DNA of 64,000 bases from Erodium maritimum (lineage: Eukaryota > Streptophyta > Magnoliopsida > Geraniales > Geraniaceae), in NCBI GenBank assembly GCA_963921825.1, contig OY997589.1, positions 86,288,523-86,352,522 of the forward strand, in the 5' to 3' direction. A model generated the notes under the pieces. It was not told the origin of the DNA and did not search any database. It saw only the letters and a list, made by a program, of their open reading frames with translations. Position 1 is the first letter of the stretch. Every line of letters starts with the position of its first letter. The position numbers were made by a program, and so were the translations under genes. This document shows positions 35,111 through 46,691 of the stretch, one piece after another.

Positions 35111-35723
35111 AAGGGTTAAATAGAGATCTAGTTGTTACAACATCCAAAGGAACGTGACAAAGCCCGTAATCAATTAAGGCGTTATGTGAAGGAAAACCCA
35201 ACCTAGTTGACTGGAGATCCCAAGATCTAGGTTCAATGGGACAACCTAATTGCATAAACCTTGTGTGGTCACTGTGAGGGTCACCCCGGGTCCATTCCTA
35301 TGATGTAAACAGTTATTTAAAACGTGTTAAGGTTAATCTATGCTTTTAATGATTCATTGTGCTTCAAGAATGTGAGCAAAGAAATCACCTATGTGAGAGT
35401 GAGGTGGAGTCGCCTCAAGGGAAACTAATGGGGCTTAGTTGTCTTAAACTCTTGCAGAACCAAGAGATGTCCCTGACTTACGGACATAACCATGAGAACC
35501 GAAAAAACTGTGTTTGTTGGTGTCTGTGTGGAATGTATCCTCATTCACATAAACGACAGAATAGTTCAAGGGCATTGTGTCTACTAGTCAGTCAGTAAAG
35601 TAAAGACATCTTCACAAGGGAAGGTTCAAGGGTGTTGCCTACCTATCCTATGCAGATATCAGCTATGAGAAGTCACCATCCTATCGCTTTCCTCTCGCGT
35701 TAATTTCTATTCATGTGGGGGAT

Positions 35724-37032
35724 TGTTGGACAAAAGTGAGTTTAGACAAATGGAAATGGTCAACTTGACGCTCAATTATATATAGGATCGACTCACCCTA
35801 GAACTATGGAAAGAATAGTTTCGTGTTCTAGGAAGTGAGACCTTTCCAACGAGATATTATGAGGTCTAAACGGACAAGAAGTGAATGAGAAATTAAAGCT
35901 CAAAGATCACCCGTTGAACTTAGTTGTTGAGAAAATTGCAAATGGAAAATACATCATTTTTGTGTAGTCCCATATGGAAAGATTACTAAACTTTCATTGG
36001 GTTTATATAGTGTTGCCTTCTTATAGTTTCGTGTTCTAGGAAGTGAGACCTTTCCAACGAGATATTATGAGGTCTAAACGGACAAGAAGTGAATGAGAAA
36101 TTAAAGCTCAAAGATCACCCGTTGAACTTAGTTGTTGAGAAAATTGCAAATGGAAAATACATCATTTTTGTGTAGTCCCATATGGAAAGATTACTAAACT
36201 TTCATTGGGTTTATATAGTGTTGCCTTCTTAGCATGTTTGAATTGCTTGGATGAAATGCTTTGTGCGGGACGCGAATGCTGCAGCGGAAGAGGGCCTGTG
36301 GCGCTAATTTTGTTTTGCTTCGGCCCGTATTAAATCTCAACAATTAATTTCCAATTTTCAGAATATGCAAAATAAGGAAATATGAAATTGATATCTTTTT
36401 CAGTTTTGGAAATTGATATGCAATTAAAGAAATTTCCAAATTTTATATTATATCGAATCGTATAATAATTCTGAAATTATTTTTAGTTTCCAGAATTTAT
36501 TAAATTCGAATTTAATATATTATTTTCGAAATTGTCTATTTCCCAAAAATTGATATTTCCGAAAAATTGTGTTTCCATAAAACTCGTTTCCAAAAACTCT
36601 CTCCCCTTTTCCTATATAAGCTTTGTTCTAGTTCATTATTCGCAGTGAAAAATTAGACACGTAGTTGAGACGAATTAGATACGAAATTTACCTACACAAT
36701 TTCTCTCCTTCTCCAAGAACAGAGCAACTGATTTCTTTCTACTCGGTGCTACTTCTCATACACGGTTTCGAGTTCGTTTACGTTGTCGTTGTATCTTGGG
36801 AGACTTGATCAGACGGGGCAATAAAAAGTCTTAAGGAAACTGGTTCGCATGCCTCGACATACCAGTCCTCTCTTCGAGTATCGATTGAGGTTACTGTTTT
36901 GATTACGTATCGACTTTATATTTTTACATACTTTGTTTGTTATTTTATTTCGTATGTGATTTGAATATTCACTAATAATATTGGATTCAGTTTTTATCTG
37001 TTTTTATCGTTTATGGACTAACCCGTCTAACA
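35724..37032 (+). repeat. 3' LTR (1309 bp) with an internal 208-bp tandem duplication
   Basis: Same ends as the 5' LTR. It is 219 bp longer: 35816-36023 is repeated at 36024-36231, plus a 10-bp 'TTTTTATCTG' repeat near the end and one extra A. Confidence 0.92.
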
Positions 37033-37037
37033 CATAC

Positions 37038-38160
37038 CGACTACCTCACCCGTTGTTTTGAGTTCGAGGAAGGACGTTGATGTATATAGGAAGTGAGCAA
37101 CATTGCTTGATCACTATTCACTAGTGTAATGTAGGTTTATTGACCCTTTTTTTTAGGGATAACTCTGGTTCCTAACCTTTTTGAATGTTTCGTTTTAACG
37201 TCCTAACCCAGACCAACGTTTCGTTACAGTTCCATTCACGAAAGGTTGGAACTTTTACAAAACCTGATATGAGCCGTTTAAATTAACGATTTCGTAGACA
37301 TGGGAAGTGAAAAGTCGAAACTACCCCTCCATTCACGTTAACCTTTCAGCTCCCCATGCCCGTTCAACATGCAATTAGAACACTTAATATACATATCCAA
37401 CAATTTTTCGACACTGAATTCCAAAATAATGCATTATTTTGGGAAAGATGAGCTGAAAGGTTAACATGAATGGAATTGTAGTTTCGACTTTTCACTTCCC
37501 AATGTTAACGAAATCGTTAATTTAAATGGTTCATATCAGGTTTTGTAAAAGTTCCAACCTTTTGTGTATGGAACTGTAACTAAACGTTGGTCTGGGTTAG
37601 GACGTTAAAACAAAACGTTGAGAAAGGTTTGGACCCAGAGTTTTTCCATTTTTTATCAGTAATTTTTTTTAAAGTAAACGTCTCTCAAGAAAGAAGAGGA
37701 ATACAAGAAGAGAGTTTATCTATAGACTCTCCAACAAAAAAGGACCACAACAACGACTACCACCGTGATAGCTATGAATGATGTAAGTTGTAAGCATATG
37801 TTTCACGGATTTATACACTAATGTATAGCCCCACTGGTCTCGGAAGAGGTTCTTGTTCTTACACATGTATACATACACCAAATTATATCCACAACATGGT
37901 GTTTCTGCAGCTGTATCTACATATGGGTATGGCCGATTGAACAGTGAAGTTTTTGTTGTTAGCGTTTTTTTTCTTTTGATCAGATAAAAAAAAACTTAAC
38001 GCATTAAAAAGTGGTTGAAATATATGCAAGAAGTGGAGGGTAGGAATTGCAATTAAATATGCAACAATGGGGTGGCCCGTCCTATTTTCTCAATTATTCA
38101 AGATTTACTGTACACATGACCCACCCATTAATTATTTGTTCATCTGTAATTGAGACTCTT
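37038..38160 (+). repeat. Flank block A2, right part
   Basis: Resumes exactly where block A1 would continue (CGACTACCTCACCCGTTGTT). Contains the end of the orphan exon, the MITE at 37157-37647, then AATGTATAGCCCC, ACACATGTATACATA and GTTTCTGCAGCTGTATC as in A1. Confidence 0.8.
37157..37647. mobile_element. Fold-back MITE in block A2
   Basis: Left arm GGGATAACTCTGGTTCC...CGTCCTAACCCAGACCAACG is mirrored on the right by CGTTGGTCTGGGTTAGGACG...GGACCCAGAGTTTTTCC. Related to the fold-back element around 22998-25635. T-rich flanks hide the TSD. No coding capacity. Confidence 0.8.
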
Positions 38161-38745
38161 TTGGGAGTTACAGCAACTACATTATAGAGATCACGTCCGC
38201 GCAACCACGATCTGCGGATCGTATAGGTGTGGTGCGTGTGGTTCGTAACGTGCGTGGTTCGCAAACCACAATCATGCTATCTACGGTTTATTTTTTCCGT
38301 ACCGTACATTGTATTTACGGTATGTGGTTCGCGGTTCACGTGGTGGTTCGCTTGTGAATAATCCTAGTGTGCCACGTCACAAGCTGTTTTTTAAAAATTA
38401 AATTTAATACAAAATAATATAATTATTTTAAATCCGATTCTATATAAACGGTATCCAAAATTTATAAACTTATAGTAATTAGGTTTGTATTGTTCTAAAT
38501 AGTTTACTTAATGTCTTCGATCACAAAATAACACTGATTTACACTTTGAATCAAGACTATACCAAAATTGATTTACACTTCGAATCGTGAATGTATTATT
38601 TGTTTTTTTATTAAATTTGTTTCAAAAAAATAATTATAAGTTAAAGTTTAATTTTAGCTAATTAATTTATTCATTTTTTTAAAAAAAAAATTCAATTTAA
38701 TTTAGTATTTACCGATTTAAATATGAATTCAATAAATTCAGCAAA

Positions 38746-41624
38746 TGTCACGCCCCAAATCCGGTTTTGACCGGACTCGAGACGTGAACTTGAAACGAAA
38801 ATTAAATAATAAACATTAAGATAAACTTTGAATAAATAACTTCGAAATCCATAAAATCCGAATCAAACCAAGAGTCAGGATCTCAAATATGTAGTCAGAA
38901 CAATAAGTTTCAAACAACGATGGAAAAGTACGTCTCTAATAAATAAACGCCCGACCCTCAGACAGCTCCCGAGTACTGAGCCGTCCCACAACCTACTCAG
39001 CTAAGAAACCTGTAAAACAACAGTAAACAAGAAGGGGGTGAGCTTTCGCTCAGTAGGAAAAAGTAATAAGATTAAGAAGCCCCCGTTTTACATTAAAACC
39101 GATTATACAAATAATCCGACAGAAATTAAATAAGAAAACGAGTATCATAATAATTTAGAAAAGGCAACGCTCAGGGTATCAATACGGAGATAACGGGTGT
39201 AACGAGGAACTAATTAAATTAAAGAAGCACACGATTACCGAAATGACAAATATCAAGTCCATAACCCTGATCCGTACACTGATCGGTACATCATATCAGA
39301 TTGCCCCTCGGTCCAGAGGAGGCACATGTCATCAGGACTTCCCGAAGCATTCCCTCAGAATGCGTATTGTCGGAGATCCCGGAAATGTATCCAAAGGACC
39401 ATATATCATCGGGACGAAAACAGTCACCAGTAACATATCGTACCAGAAACGCACATCGGCCTAGATATCTTCCCGGATTACCCCCTCGGGGTGAACAGTT
39501 ACACGCCATACCGGAAACGCACATCGGCCTAGACGTCTTCCCAGTAACGCACATCGGGGAGTATAATCGTATACCATACCGGAAACGCACATCGACCTAG
39601 GTATCTTCCCGGACTACCTCCTCGGGGTGAACACTCACATCATACCGGAAACGCACATCGGCCTAGATGTCTTCCCGGACTACCCCCTCGGGGTGAACAC
39701 AATTTCTCGGCTATGGTACTACCCCACACAGGTGTACCCCCTCGGTGTAGGTACCATACCAGAACACAAATACTCTTAAAACACATACCAGAGAATAACA
39801 AACCAAACAATCATAACACAACCAAAGTTTAGTAACTCACAATCTGATCACAGCATGTCACACGAATTCATATTAACGATCACACTTACCGGCATACTTA
39901 CCAACCACGTTCCATCGGTCTATCACTCACCCGATCATACTATTTGGCAATCAATTTACATTCAAGCATTCATTCAATCAGTCAATCATTCAAGCATTCA
40001 TTCAATCATTCCTATCACAAGTATCACAATTTATCTAGTTTAGTTAGACTCTTATTTTAACCGAAAGATTAAGCAAGCAAGGCATTTGAGGCAATCACAA
40101 ACAATCCTAAGGCTCATCACGACCATTCTACCAGCACGACAATTTCCCAAGATATTGAAAGCAGCTAAAATAGTGAATCGCATCCACCATGTTGCTAAGA
40201 CACGTCCGATTATTATTTAATCGAAAAACAGTTATTCTAGTGAATCACATCCTATATGCGTTCTAGGACCTTTCCGGTTTTATTATCCTCTAGGCATGCT
40301 ATCAGCGTTATTGAAATTATCAGATGAGTTTAGTACTTTTCCCTACCTCAATGACGATCACAACAACTACGTCTCCTAGCTACTGACGTCCGGGCCTACT
40401 CCGTCTTCTCGGGCGAAGTCCAGTCTGGGTTTAACAGATAAAATGTCCAATCAGTCCCGGTATTTGTCCAAAGGTCCTCTGATTTGTTCAATTAGTCCTT
40501 TAATCGTCCAAATTAGTCCTTTAATTGTCCAAATTAAATTAATTAAATAATTAATTAATCGGATTTTTAAAATAATTTTCTTTAAAACCGGGTTGACCCG
40601 GATCCGAGTCCAAACCCGTAACCAGACCGGTCCAGACCCGACCCGACCAGGCCCGGAGCCAACCCGAACCCGGCCCGGATCCGAACCCAGACAACCGGAC
40701 CTGGATCCGACCGAACCCGGCTCAGCTTGGGCCGGTACTTGGTCTGGCCCAAGACCATCCTGATCAAGGCATGGTCCCGGCCCATTCCACTCAGTTCGGC
40801 CCAAGGCCCAAACACAGACGAGGAGCTAGGGTTTGCTCCTCCGTCTGCGGCGGCGCCGTCAGGGCGTGAGAGGGAGGACGAGCTGCTCGGTGGTGGTTTC
40901 TCGGAGGTCTGGTGGCCGTACTGACGGTGAGGGCTCACCAACTCCGATGGTTCTCGTGCAGAACAACTCGGCTGTTCGTTTTCCGGTGGCGAGGCGACGT
41001 TGACGAGCTGCATCTGGGACGGCACGGGGAAAATACGACGTTTCGTGACCTTGAACGCCGTCTCCCGTCGATGATATGGCTCAACAGGTCACAGGGGTAG
41101 CGTGGTGGTTCAAATCGAGCACAACAGGCGATGGCGTACGGGTTTTCAGTTCGAAGGTTCCTCCCTTCGCCGGTGAGCTCGAATCGTGCTCTGAGTTTGA
41201 GGGAAAAGAGGTTTGGGGAAGAGAGAACAGAGAAAGGGAGGGACTGTCTCTGGGTCTCCGGCTGGTGAACGTGGTGGCGAGCTCTCAAGTGAGCACGGCG
41301 AGAGGACGGTGAGATCGAGAGAGGAGAGGAGAGTGTGAGAGAGAGAGGCGTGAGCGGCGTGTATCGGGAGTTGTGCGCTCAAAATGAAGACGAAGGCACT
41401 AGGGTTAGTCCTGATTTGGGCTGGGCGTGGCGTGATGCTGGGCTTGGGCCGTGCGGTTGAGTGAGCCCAACTGGTTTGGCCCAGTCTGATTCCTTTCCCC
41501 TTTTTTTCTTTTCTTTTCTTTGTCTTTTGCAAACGATTACCATTTTCCACCCGTTTTTCCAACCTCGACGTTTCAGTCGATAAGATTAATATTTTACTTA
41601 TTTTTAATTTAGCCGGTCTTTACA
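38746..41624. mobile_element. 2.9-kb TG...CA element, probably a solo LTR, TSD GCAAA
   Basis: Starts TGTCACGCCCC and ends CCGGTCTTTACA, flanked by exact GCAAA repeats (38741-38745 and 41625-41629). The homologous repeat unit at 43713-44400 shows the empty site. There is no internal primer-binding site, polypurine tract or pol frame, so a solo LTR, or a large non-coding derivative, fits best. Phrases such as GGGTGAGCTTTCGCTCAGT and the long TG...CA body recall LTRs of Ty3/gypsy chromoviruses, but that is only an impression. Frames at 40451-41562 are GC-rich low complexity. Confidence 0.7.
39438..39715 (+). repeat. Tandem/dispersed repeats 'CGGAAACGCACATCGGCCTAG'
   Basis: Inside the 2.9-kb element, about four blocks repeat the order: ACCGGAAACGCACATCG, a CCTAG/TCTTCCCGG stretch and ACCCCCTCGGGGTGAACA, with variable spacing. 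The CCCCTCGGGG part is a perfect 10-base palindrome. Confidence 0.85.
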
Positions 41625-41989
41625 GCAAAAGCATAATTAATTATGCAGTCAGCATTTACTCAGCACTTATACAAACCCCTGACCCCATACATAATCCACA
41701 TAATGTGGTGCTTTTTAAAATTTAGGGGTTCGCATCACAAATCATACTAGTCAACACATGAATCTTAACCCCTGACCCCGAACCCCTGACCTCACGATGT
41801 ACATGCTCTGACCATAAATTGCTTGTCGGTAGATGTGTCGTTGTTTTTTTATGAACGGAGACTGAAGAGTTGCTTGGTTCTCCTTTCATCCCTTACGTTG
41901 TTTAAGTTTTATTTCTATGGAGTATGTTAATTATATGAATCCTAGTCTTGTTTTAATCTATTGGGGTTGTGTTTTTTTTTAAATGGTTC

Positions 41990-43712
41990 CGTACACCAAG
42001 ATATTTCAGGATATCTCAGAGTCAATATGCAGAAAATGTATATCAATATTGTATTGAATGATTAACGACGAATTTGGTAAAAGTATATATATAGCCTATA
42101 CAATGGGTATCTAATTGATATGAGATACGTTCTGATATGAGATCAGTATAAGAAGAGATAAGTATTTAATTCAAACTATGTATATCTGATACGTCCCCTC
42201 AAACTGAAGTCGACTGAAGACGAAGCTTATCTTTGAACTTACCAAATTGTAGATGAGGTAGTGGCTTGGTTAAAAGGTCTGCAAGTTGATCAGGCGTGGA
42301 GCGTGGAGAGAACGTAAAAAGATGTCGCAGGACGAGACCACCAACAAAGTGAAAATCAACCTCGACATGGCGCGTCCGGGCTTGGAAAACTGGATTAGTG
42401 GAAAGATAAACAACACCAACATTATCACACCAGATGTGAGAGGGACGAACCAGTGTGACCCCCAACTCCCGAAGCAAGTTGGATAACCATTTGAGCTCAA
42501 CACAGACATCTACTATCGCCTTGAACTCAGACTCTGTAGAAGATCGGGCTATAGTGTGTTGCTTACGTGAGTTCCAAGCAAGTAAATTAGTACCAAAATA
42601 GATGAGAAACCACCAGTAGACCTACGATCATCAGGACAAGCAGCCCAATCAGCATCACTAAAAGTAGTAAGACTCGTAAGAGAATCACGAACAAAAGACA
42701 ACCTCTCAGATATAGTTCCAACAAGAAACCGAAGAACTCTCTTAAGAGATTTAAAATGTATAGTAGTTGGACAGTGCATGAACTGGTTTAACTTATCGGT
42801 AGCAAAAAAGAGATCCAGCCTAGTGAGAGTAGCATACTGAAGGCTACCACAAAGACGTCTGTACAACTAACTGTTCGAAAGAGATAAGGCATCTCCATGA
42901 GTCGTTGAAAGAGGAGTGGAGGAATATATTGGTGTGGGACACGGCTTGCACATCTCCATATTCGCCAAACATAACATCTCTCTAAAATATTGTGCCTGAG
43001 AAAGGCGAATACTATCTGCATCTGTCAAAACATGAATACCAAGAAAATAGTGAAGATTGCACAAATCACACAGCTTAAACTCAGCCGATAAACGAGTAAT
43101 TAATCGAGAAATCATATCATCATCATTACTAGTGATAATCACATCATCAACACAAACCAGGAGAAAGACAATGTAGCCAGCACGACGAAAAATAAACAAG
43201 GATGAGTCACATTGAGATCCAACAAAGCCTAATGTGGTTAAGAATGAGCTAAGACGATGAAACCATGCCCGAGGTGCCTGCTTGAGCCCATAAAGAGATT
43301 TGGCTAACTCACAGACAAAATGAGGACGAGTCGCATCAACAAATCCTTACGGTTGGACCATGTAGACTATTTCCTGCAAGTCGCCATTCAAGAATGCATT
43401 ACTAACATCCAATTGGCGAAGAGTCCATCCCTTGGAGACAACAATGGAGAGTACTGCTCTAATAGTGATCTGTTTCACCACCGGACTAAAAGTCACATTA
43501 TAATCAAGGGCTTGTTCTTGAGTGAAACCACGAGCAACTAATCTGGCCTTATAACGCTCAATGGTACCGTCTGATTTTCTCTTGATCTTGAAAATCCATC
43601 TGTTGCCAACAACATTTTCAGTGTCTGGAGGTGGAACTAAATCCCAAGTATGATTAGACTGCAAAGCTAACATTTCATCCCTTATGTCCTTTCGCCATTC
43701 CGAAATTTTAAT
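41990..43712 (-). mobile_element. Degenerate Ty1/copia element, 3' part only
   Basis: On the minus strand, in order: RT (TWDLVPPP, NRWIFKIKRKSDGTIERYKA, LDVSNAFLNGDL at 43784-43347; then LVCVDDVIITS, with CVDD in place of YVDD, and FKLCDLCNLHYFLGIHV at 43199-42867), linker and RNase H (YRRLCGSLQYATLTR, FSDADWAACPDDRRSTGGF at 42866-42549; then IWCDNVGVVYLSTNPVF, RTRHVEVDFHF at 42477-42199). Several frameshifts and a missing segment around 43210-43330. A GTTTGAGGGGACG purine tract at about 42190 precedes AT-rich sequence to 41990 that could be LTR. Truncated upstream at 43712, where repeat unit R begins. Inactive. Confidence 0.88.
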
Positions 43713-46445
43713 TGCAACTACATTATAGGGATCACGTCTGCGCACCACGATCAGCGTGCATGGTTCGCAAACTACAAACCACAATCATATGATTTGCGGT
43801 TTGTTTTTCGCACCGTGCATCGTTTTCACAGTGCGTGATTCGCGGTTCACATGATTTTTTTGCGACTAATCTCAGTGTGCCACCTGGCCAACTGCTTTTT
43901 TTTCTTTTAATTAAATTTAATATAAAAAATCAAAATAATACATTTATTTTAAATCCGATTTTGTGTAACGGTGTCCAAAATTTATAAATTTATAGTCATT
44001 AGGTTCGTATTGTTCTAAATAATTTAGTTAATGTCTTCGATAAAAAAACACTGATTTACACTTCGAATCGAGATTATACCAAAATTGATTTACACTTCGA
44101 ATCGAGACTATACCAAAATTGATTTACACTTCGAATCGTGAATGTATTATTTATTTTTTATTAAATTTCTTTTTTAAAAAAAATAATTATAAGTTTAATT
44201 TTAATTTTAGCGAATTAATTAATTCATTTTTTCAATTTAATTTAGTATTTACTATTTTAAATATGAATTCAATAAATTCAGCAAAAACATAATTAATTAT
44301 TCAGTCAGCATCCACTCAACACTTCTACAAACCTTTGACCCCATACGTGAACCCCACAATGTGGTGGTTTTTTTTAAACTCAGGGGTTCGCATCACAAAT
44401 CATCCCAGTATCCACTGAAAATGCTCTCTTTTTCTGAGTTTGGTTCCACCCTTGTTTCTCTATACGGTGAGTACTGCAAAATTGTTGGAGATATAAGGAT
44501 TGGAGAAGCAACTGTTCCGGCCAAAAAGGCGAAGGTTCGTGATGGTGCAAAGACGAAGGCCAAGCCGTTTCCGGCCAAGGAGGTTTTGGCCAAGAAAGCT
44601 CGGACCGAGACGATTCCGGTTAAAGTTCAGGCCGCACCTATGGAGGATGCTTCTGCAGGGTTTTGTTCTGCCTCAGAGAAGCCACAACAGGTTGGGGTTG
44701 CTGATTTGTCCAACTCAAAGTTGTGCTCACAACAGGGGGCTGGTCTTGTGCTTGATTCGAATCGTTCTGTGTTGGCGGTGGTGGAAGAGGACAAAGGTTG
44801 CAAGGTATTTATCTATAACCTCCCTTATGAAACCTCACCGGATTTTGTACGGAATTCACTGGGAGTGTTTGGTGATATTTTGTCCGTCGAGGTTCTAAGA
44901 AAACCAAACCGGAAAGGTCGCTATTTTGGATTCGTAAAGTTCAAATACAAGGAGTCGGCTTTACGAGCTATAGAGATGCTTAATGGCTTCAAACTGAACG
45001 GATATCAGCTCTTGGTAGCAATTGATCGGTCGGTATCGGAACAGTGTGGACGTGCAACTGCCCCTGTTCTGTCACCTTCGAAACAGAGCACCACAGATGG
45101 CAGAGCTTCTGGCTCGAGGGAGACGGACCTTCTCCGGCGAGTTTCGCCCGACGGTGTTGTTGTTGAGTTCGTGGGCGCAACTTCTACAATTTCGAAGCAG
45201 GGACTACTGAATCCCCCGGAAATCAATCTGGAAATCAATCCAGTAACGTCTGTATTTTCGGAATCGCCTGTTTCGAATATCCCTGTTTATTCGCCTGATT
45301 CTCAAGTACCCGTAATCACCGCCCCCGTGATTTCAGTTGGCTTGAATCGATTCCCTATTTTGGAGGAGACGCGATCGCTGCAGGATTCTGAATCGCGTGG
45401 TGAAGAAGGCAGAGTGCGTGGGATGTCGTTGTCTGGGCTTTAGCATGGGCCAAGGAATTTGATGGGGAGAGAGTCAGATCCAGCAGCTTCGGGCCTGGAT
45501 AGTGGAGCTGTTGTGGATATTATTGGATCAGCTCAGACGACCCAAGAAGGTGGGCGGGTTCAGGCTTTTCTAGGCAGCAAGGATCCATATACTGACTTGG
45601 GACCAGGTGCCCAGAAGCTTGCCAGCGATCCGAGCTTGTTTGACGTTTTTAAACGCATTGGTACTGATTTGGGTCAGTCAGTCGATGTGTGTTCGGTTTC
45701 AGACACGCAAGTTTGTCAGCCTTAGGGTGGAGAATCAATTGAATTTGGTCCTCAAGTTAGTCCGTGGAAAGATATTCTTTTGCGTAAAGAAATTATTCCT
45801 GTGGAGGTTCCAAGGAAACGTGGTCGCCCAAAAAAAAGGACAGCCAAAAAAGACAGTTCCTCCAACTGTTTTTTATCAGACAAGAGCCAAAACATCAGCT
45901 GATAAAGGGGGTCCTGCGGGAGGTTTCATTATTGACATTGCTAAACAAAATACACAAGGTTCGTGTAGCTTTAGCAAGCGATATGTGAAGAAGACTGTTG
46001 CCAACTCTCCAGGTAAATTCCCACAGCAGGATGAAGTTGAGGAGGACTATGAGGATAGCGAGATTGAGGTTATTCCGGAAGTGACTCTAGGAAAATTAAC
46101 TCCTGTTTCGGTCTCTAACCGATGTCTTTGGTTGAATCCGGATAGGAAGTAGACAAGGAGGGCGGTGCTCTGTTTAGTTTGCTCCTTGTTCTGTTTTTGT
46201 TTCTATTTTGCTTATGCTTGTTTCGGTTTGGGGAAAAGGTCTTTTTAAGGATCATTTTTCTTGCATCGTTTTACTTTCTTGTAGAACGTTTGCCTAATAA
46301 AATCTCTTCGCTTATCAAAAAAAAAACAAATCATGCCAGTCAGCACATAATTCTTAACCCCTAACCGATGTCCTCACGATGTACATGCTCTGACCATAAC
46401 TCGCTTGTCGGTAGATGTGTCCTTGATTTTTTTATTAGCGGAGAC
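43713..46445 (+). repeat. Repeat unit R, copy 2, interrupted by an ORF1-only LINE
   Basis: See copy 1 for the shared landmarks. Copy 2 has a tandem repeat of 'ACACTTCGAATCGAGACTATA' (about 44056-44125). It abuts the truncated copia element on its left. Confidence 0.75.
44410..46326 (+). mobile_element. ORF1-only LINE (RRM-type), copy 2
   Basis: Bounded by 14-bp direct repeats with one mismatch, CAAATCATCCCAGT (44396-44409) and CAAATCATGCCAGT (46327-46340), and ending in CGCTTATCAAAAAAAAAA; these are LINE hallmarks. The first in-frame ATG inside the insert is at 44421, and the open frame runs to 45443. The protein has FSEFGSTLVSLYGEYCKIV, a Lys/Ala-rich basic linker, an RRM (RNP2 VFIYNL, RNP1 GRYFGFVKF, about 44795-45020), then a long Ser/Pro region. 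Past TAG codons at 45441 and 45723 the same frame continues with VSPWKDILL and an AT-hook-like RGRPKK. The remaining 400 bp to the tail hold no endonuclease or reverse transcriptase. Confidence 0.85.
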
Positions 46446-46678
46446 TGGAGATTGAGATTGGATCTCTAATGGAATTCGTTGCCCCCGAGAGATCAACCAC
46501 AACACGGTCACCATTGCACTTATCACATGCGACGCGGGAAGCAGAAGCTACCAAAGACAACTCTCGATTAACTTGTTAAACCTCTTGTGGTTTCGTTCTT
46601 GAAACCCATGCCTCTTTTTTAATATGATTTTTATTTTTTGATATAAAAAAAGGAAACATTACTCATAAATATGATTAG
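46446..46678. other. Unassigned remnant between repeat unit R and a retroposed segment
   Basis: Short gene-free stretch; the minus-strand reading contains a CNGDRVVVDLSGATNSI run that may be transposon protein. Too short to classify. Confidence 0.3.
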
Positions 46679-46691
46679 AATGATTAAACCA

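Larger units (their letters stand above)
30222..37032 (+). mobile_element. Copia-like LTR retrotransposon, defective, TSD CATAC
   Basis: Bounded by exact 5-bp direct repeats CATAC (30217-30221 and 37033-37037), absent as a duplication in the homologous block A1, which shows the empty site. LTRs start TGTTGGAC and end GTCTAACA. A polypurine tract, TGTGGGGGAT, lies immediately before the 3' LTR. The domain order in the right half (RT fragment then RNase H fragment) and the PPT identify it as Ty1/copia. Gag, protease and integrase are missing; the left half of the interior has no long frame. No standard initiator-Met primer site follows the 5' LTR. It cannot move on its own, but could have been mobilised in trans. 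The LTRs differ at about 14 substitutions over 1.09 kb by eye, so the insertion is fairly recent. Confidence 0.92.
30144..37096 (+). pseudogene. Orphan terminal-exon-like frame in block A2, split by an LTR retrotransposon
   Basis: The two parts, 30144-30221 and 37038-37096, form the A2 counterpart of the frame at 18491-18639. The LTR element and its CATAC duplication (30222-37037) interrupt the acidic stretch. The encoded text is GGSLMVQIVGSSSPSKSSKD before and TTSPVVLSSRKDVDVYRK-stop after. Function unknown; broken here. Confidence 0.4.
38163..41880 (+). repeat. Repeat unit R, copy 1, interrupted by a 2.9-kb element
   Basis: 38163-38745 plus 41625-41880 match 43713-44400 plus 46327-46445. 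Shared landmarks: GCAACTACATTATAG, ATCACGTC, GGTTCGCAAACCACA, TTTACACTTCGAATCGTGAA, then CATAATTAATTAT, CAGTCAGCA, AGGGGTTCGCATCACAAATCAT, GTACATGCTCTGACCATAA and GCTTGTCGGTAGATGTGT. No coding frame; the class is unknown and I found no clear inverted ends. Confidence 0.75.

Noticed and set aside
38163..38745. Possible Helitron end in repeat unit R
   Set aside because: No 5'-TC start, CTRR end or terminal hairpin could be found.
39438..39715. Regularly recurring GC-rich blocks that resemble a CRISPR array
   Set aside because: Spacers are not unique and are partly repeated; it lies in a plant TG...CA element, and there are no cas genes.
40451..41562. Several overlapping open frames rich in Gly, Pro, Ser and Arg
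   Set aside because: Low-complexity GC-rich sequence inside the 2.9-kb element; no domain and open on both strands.
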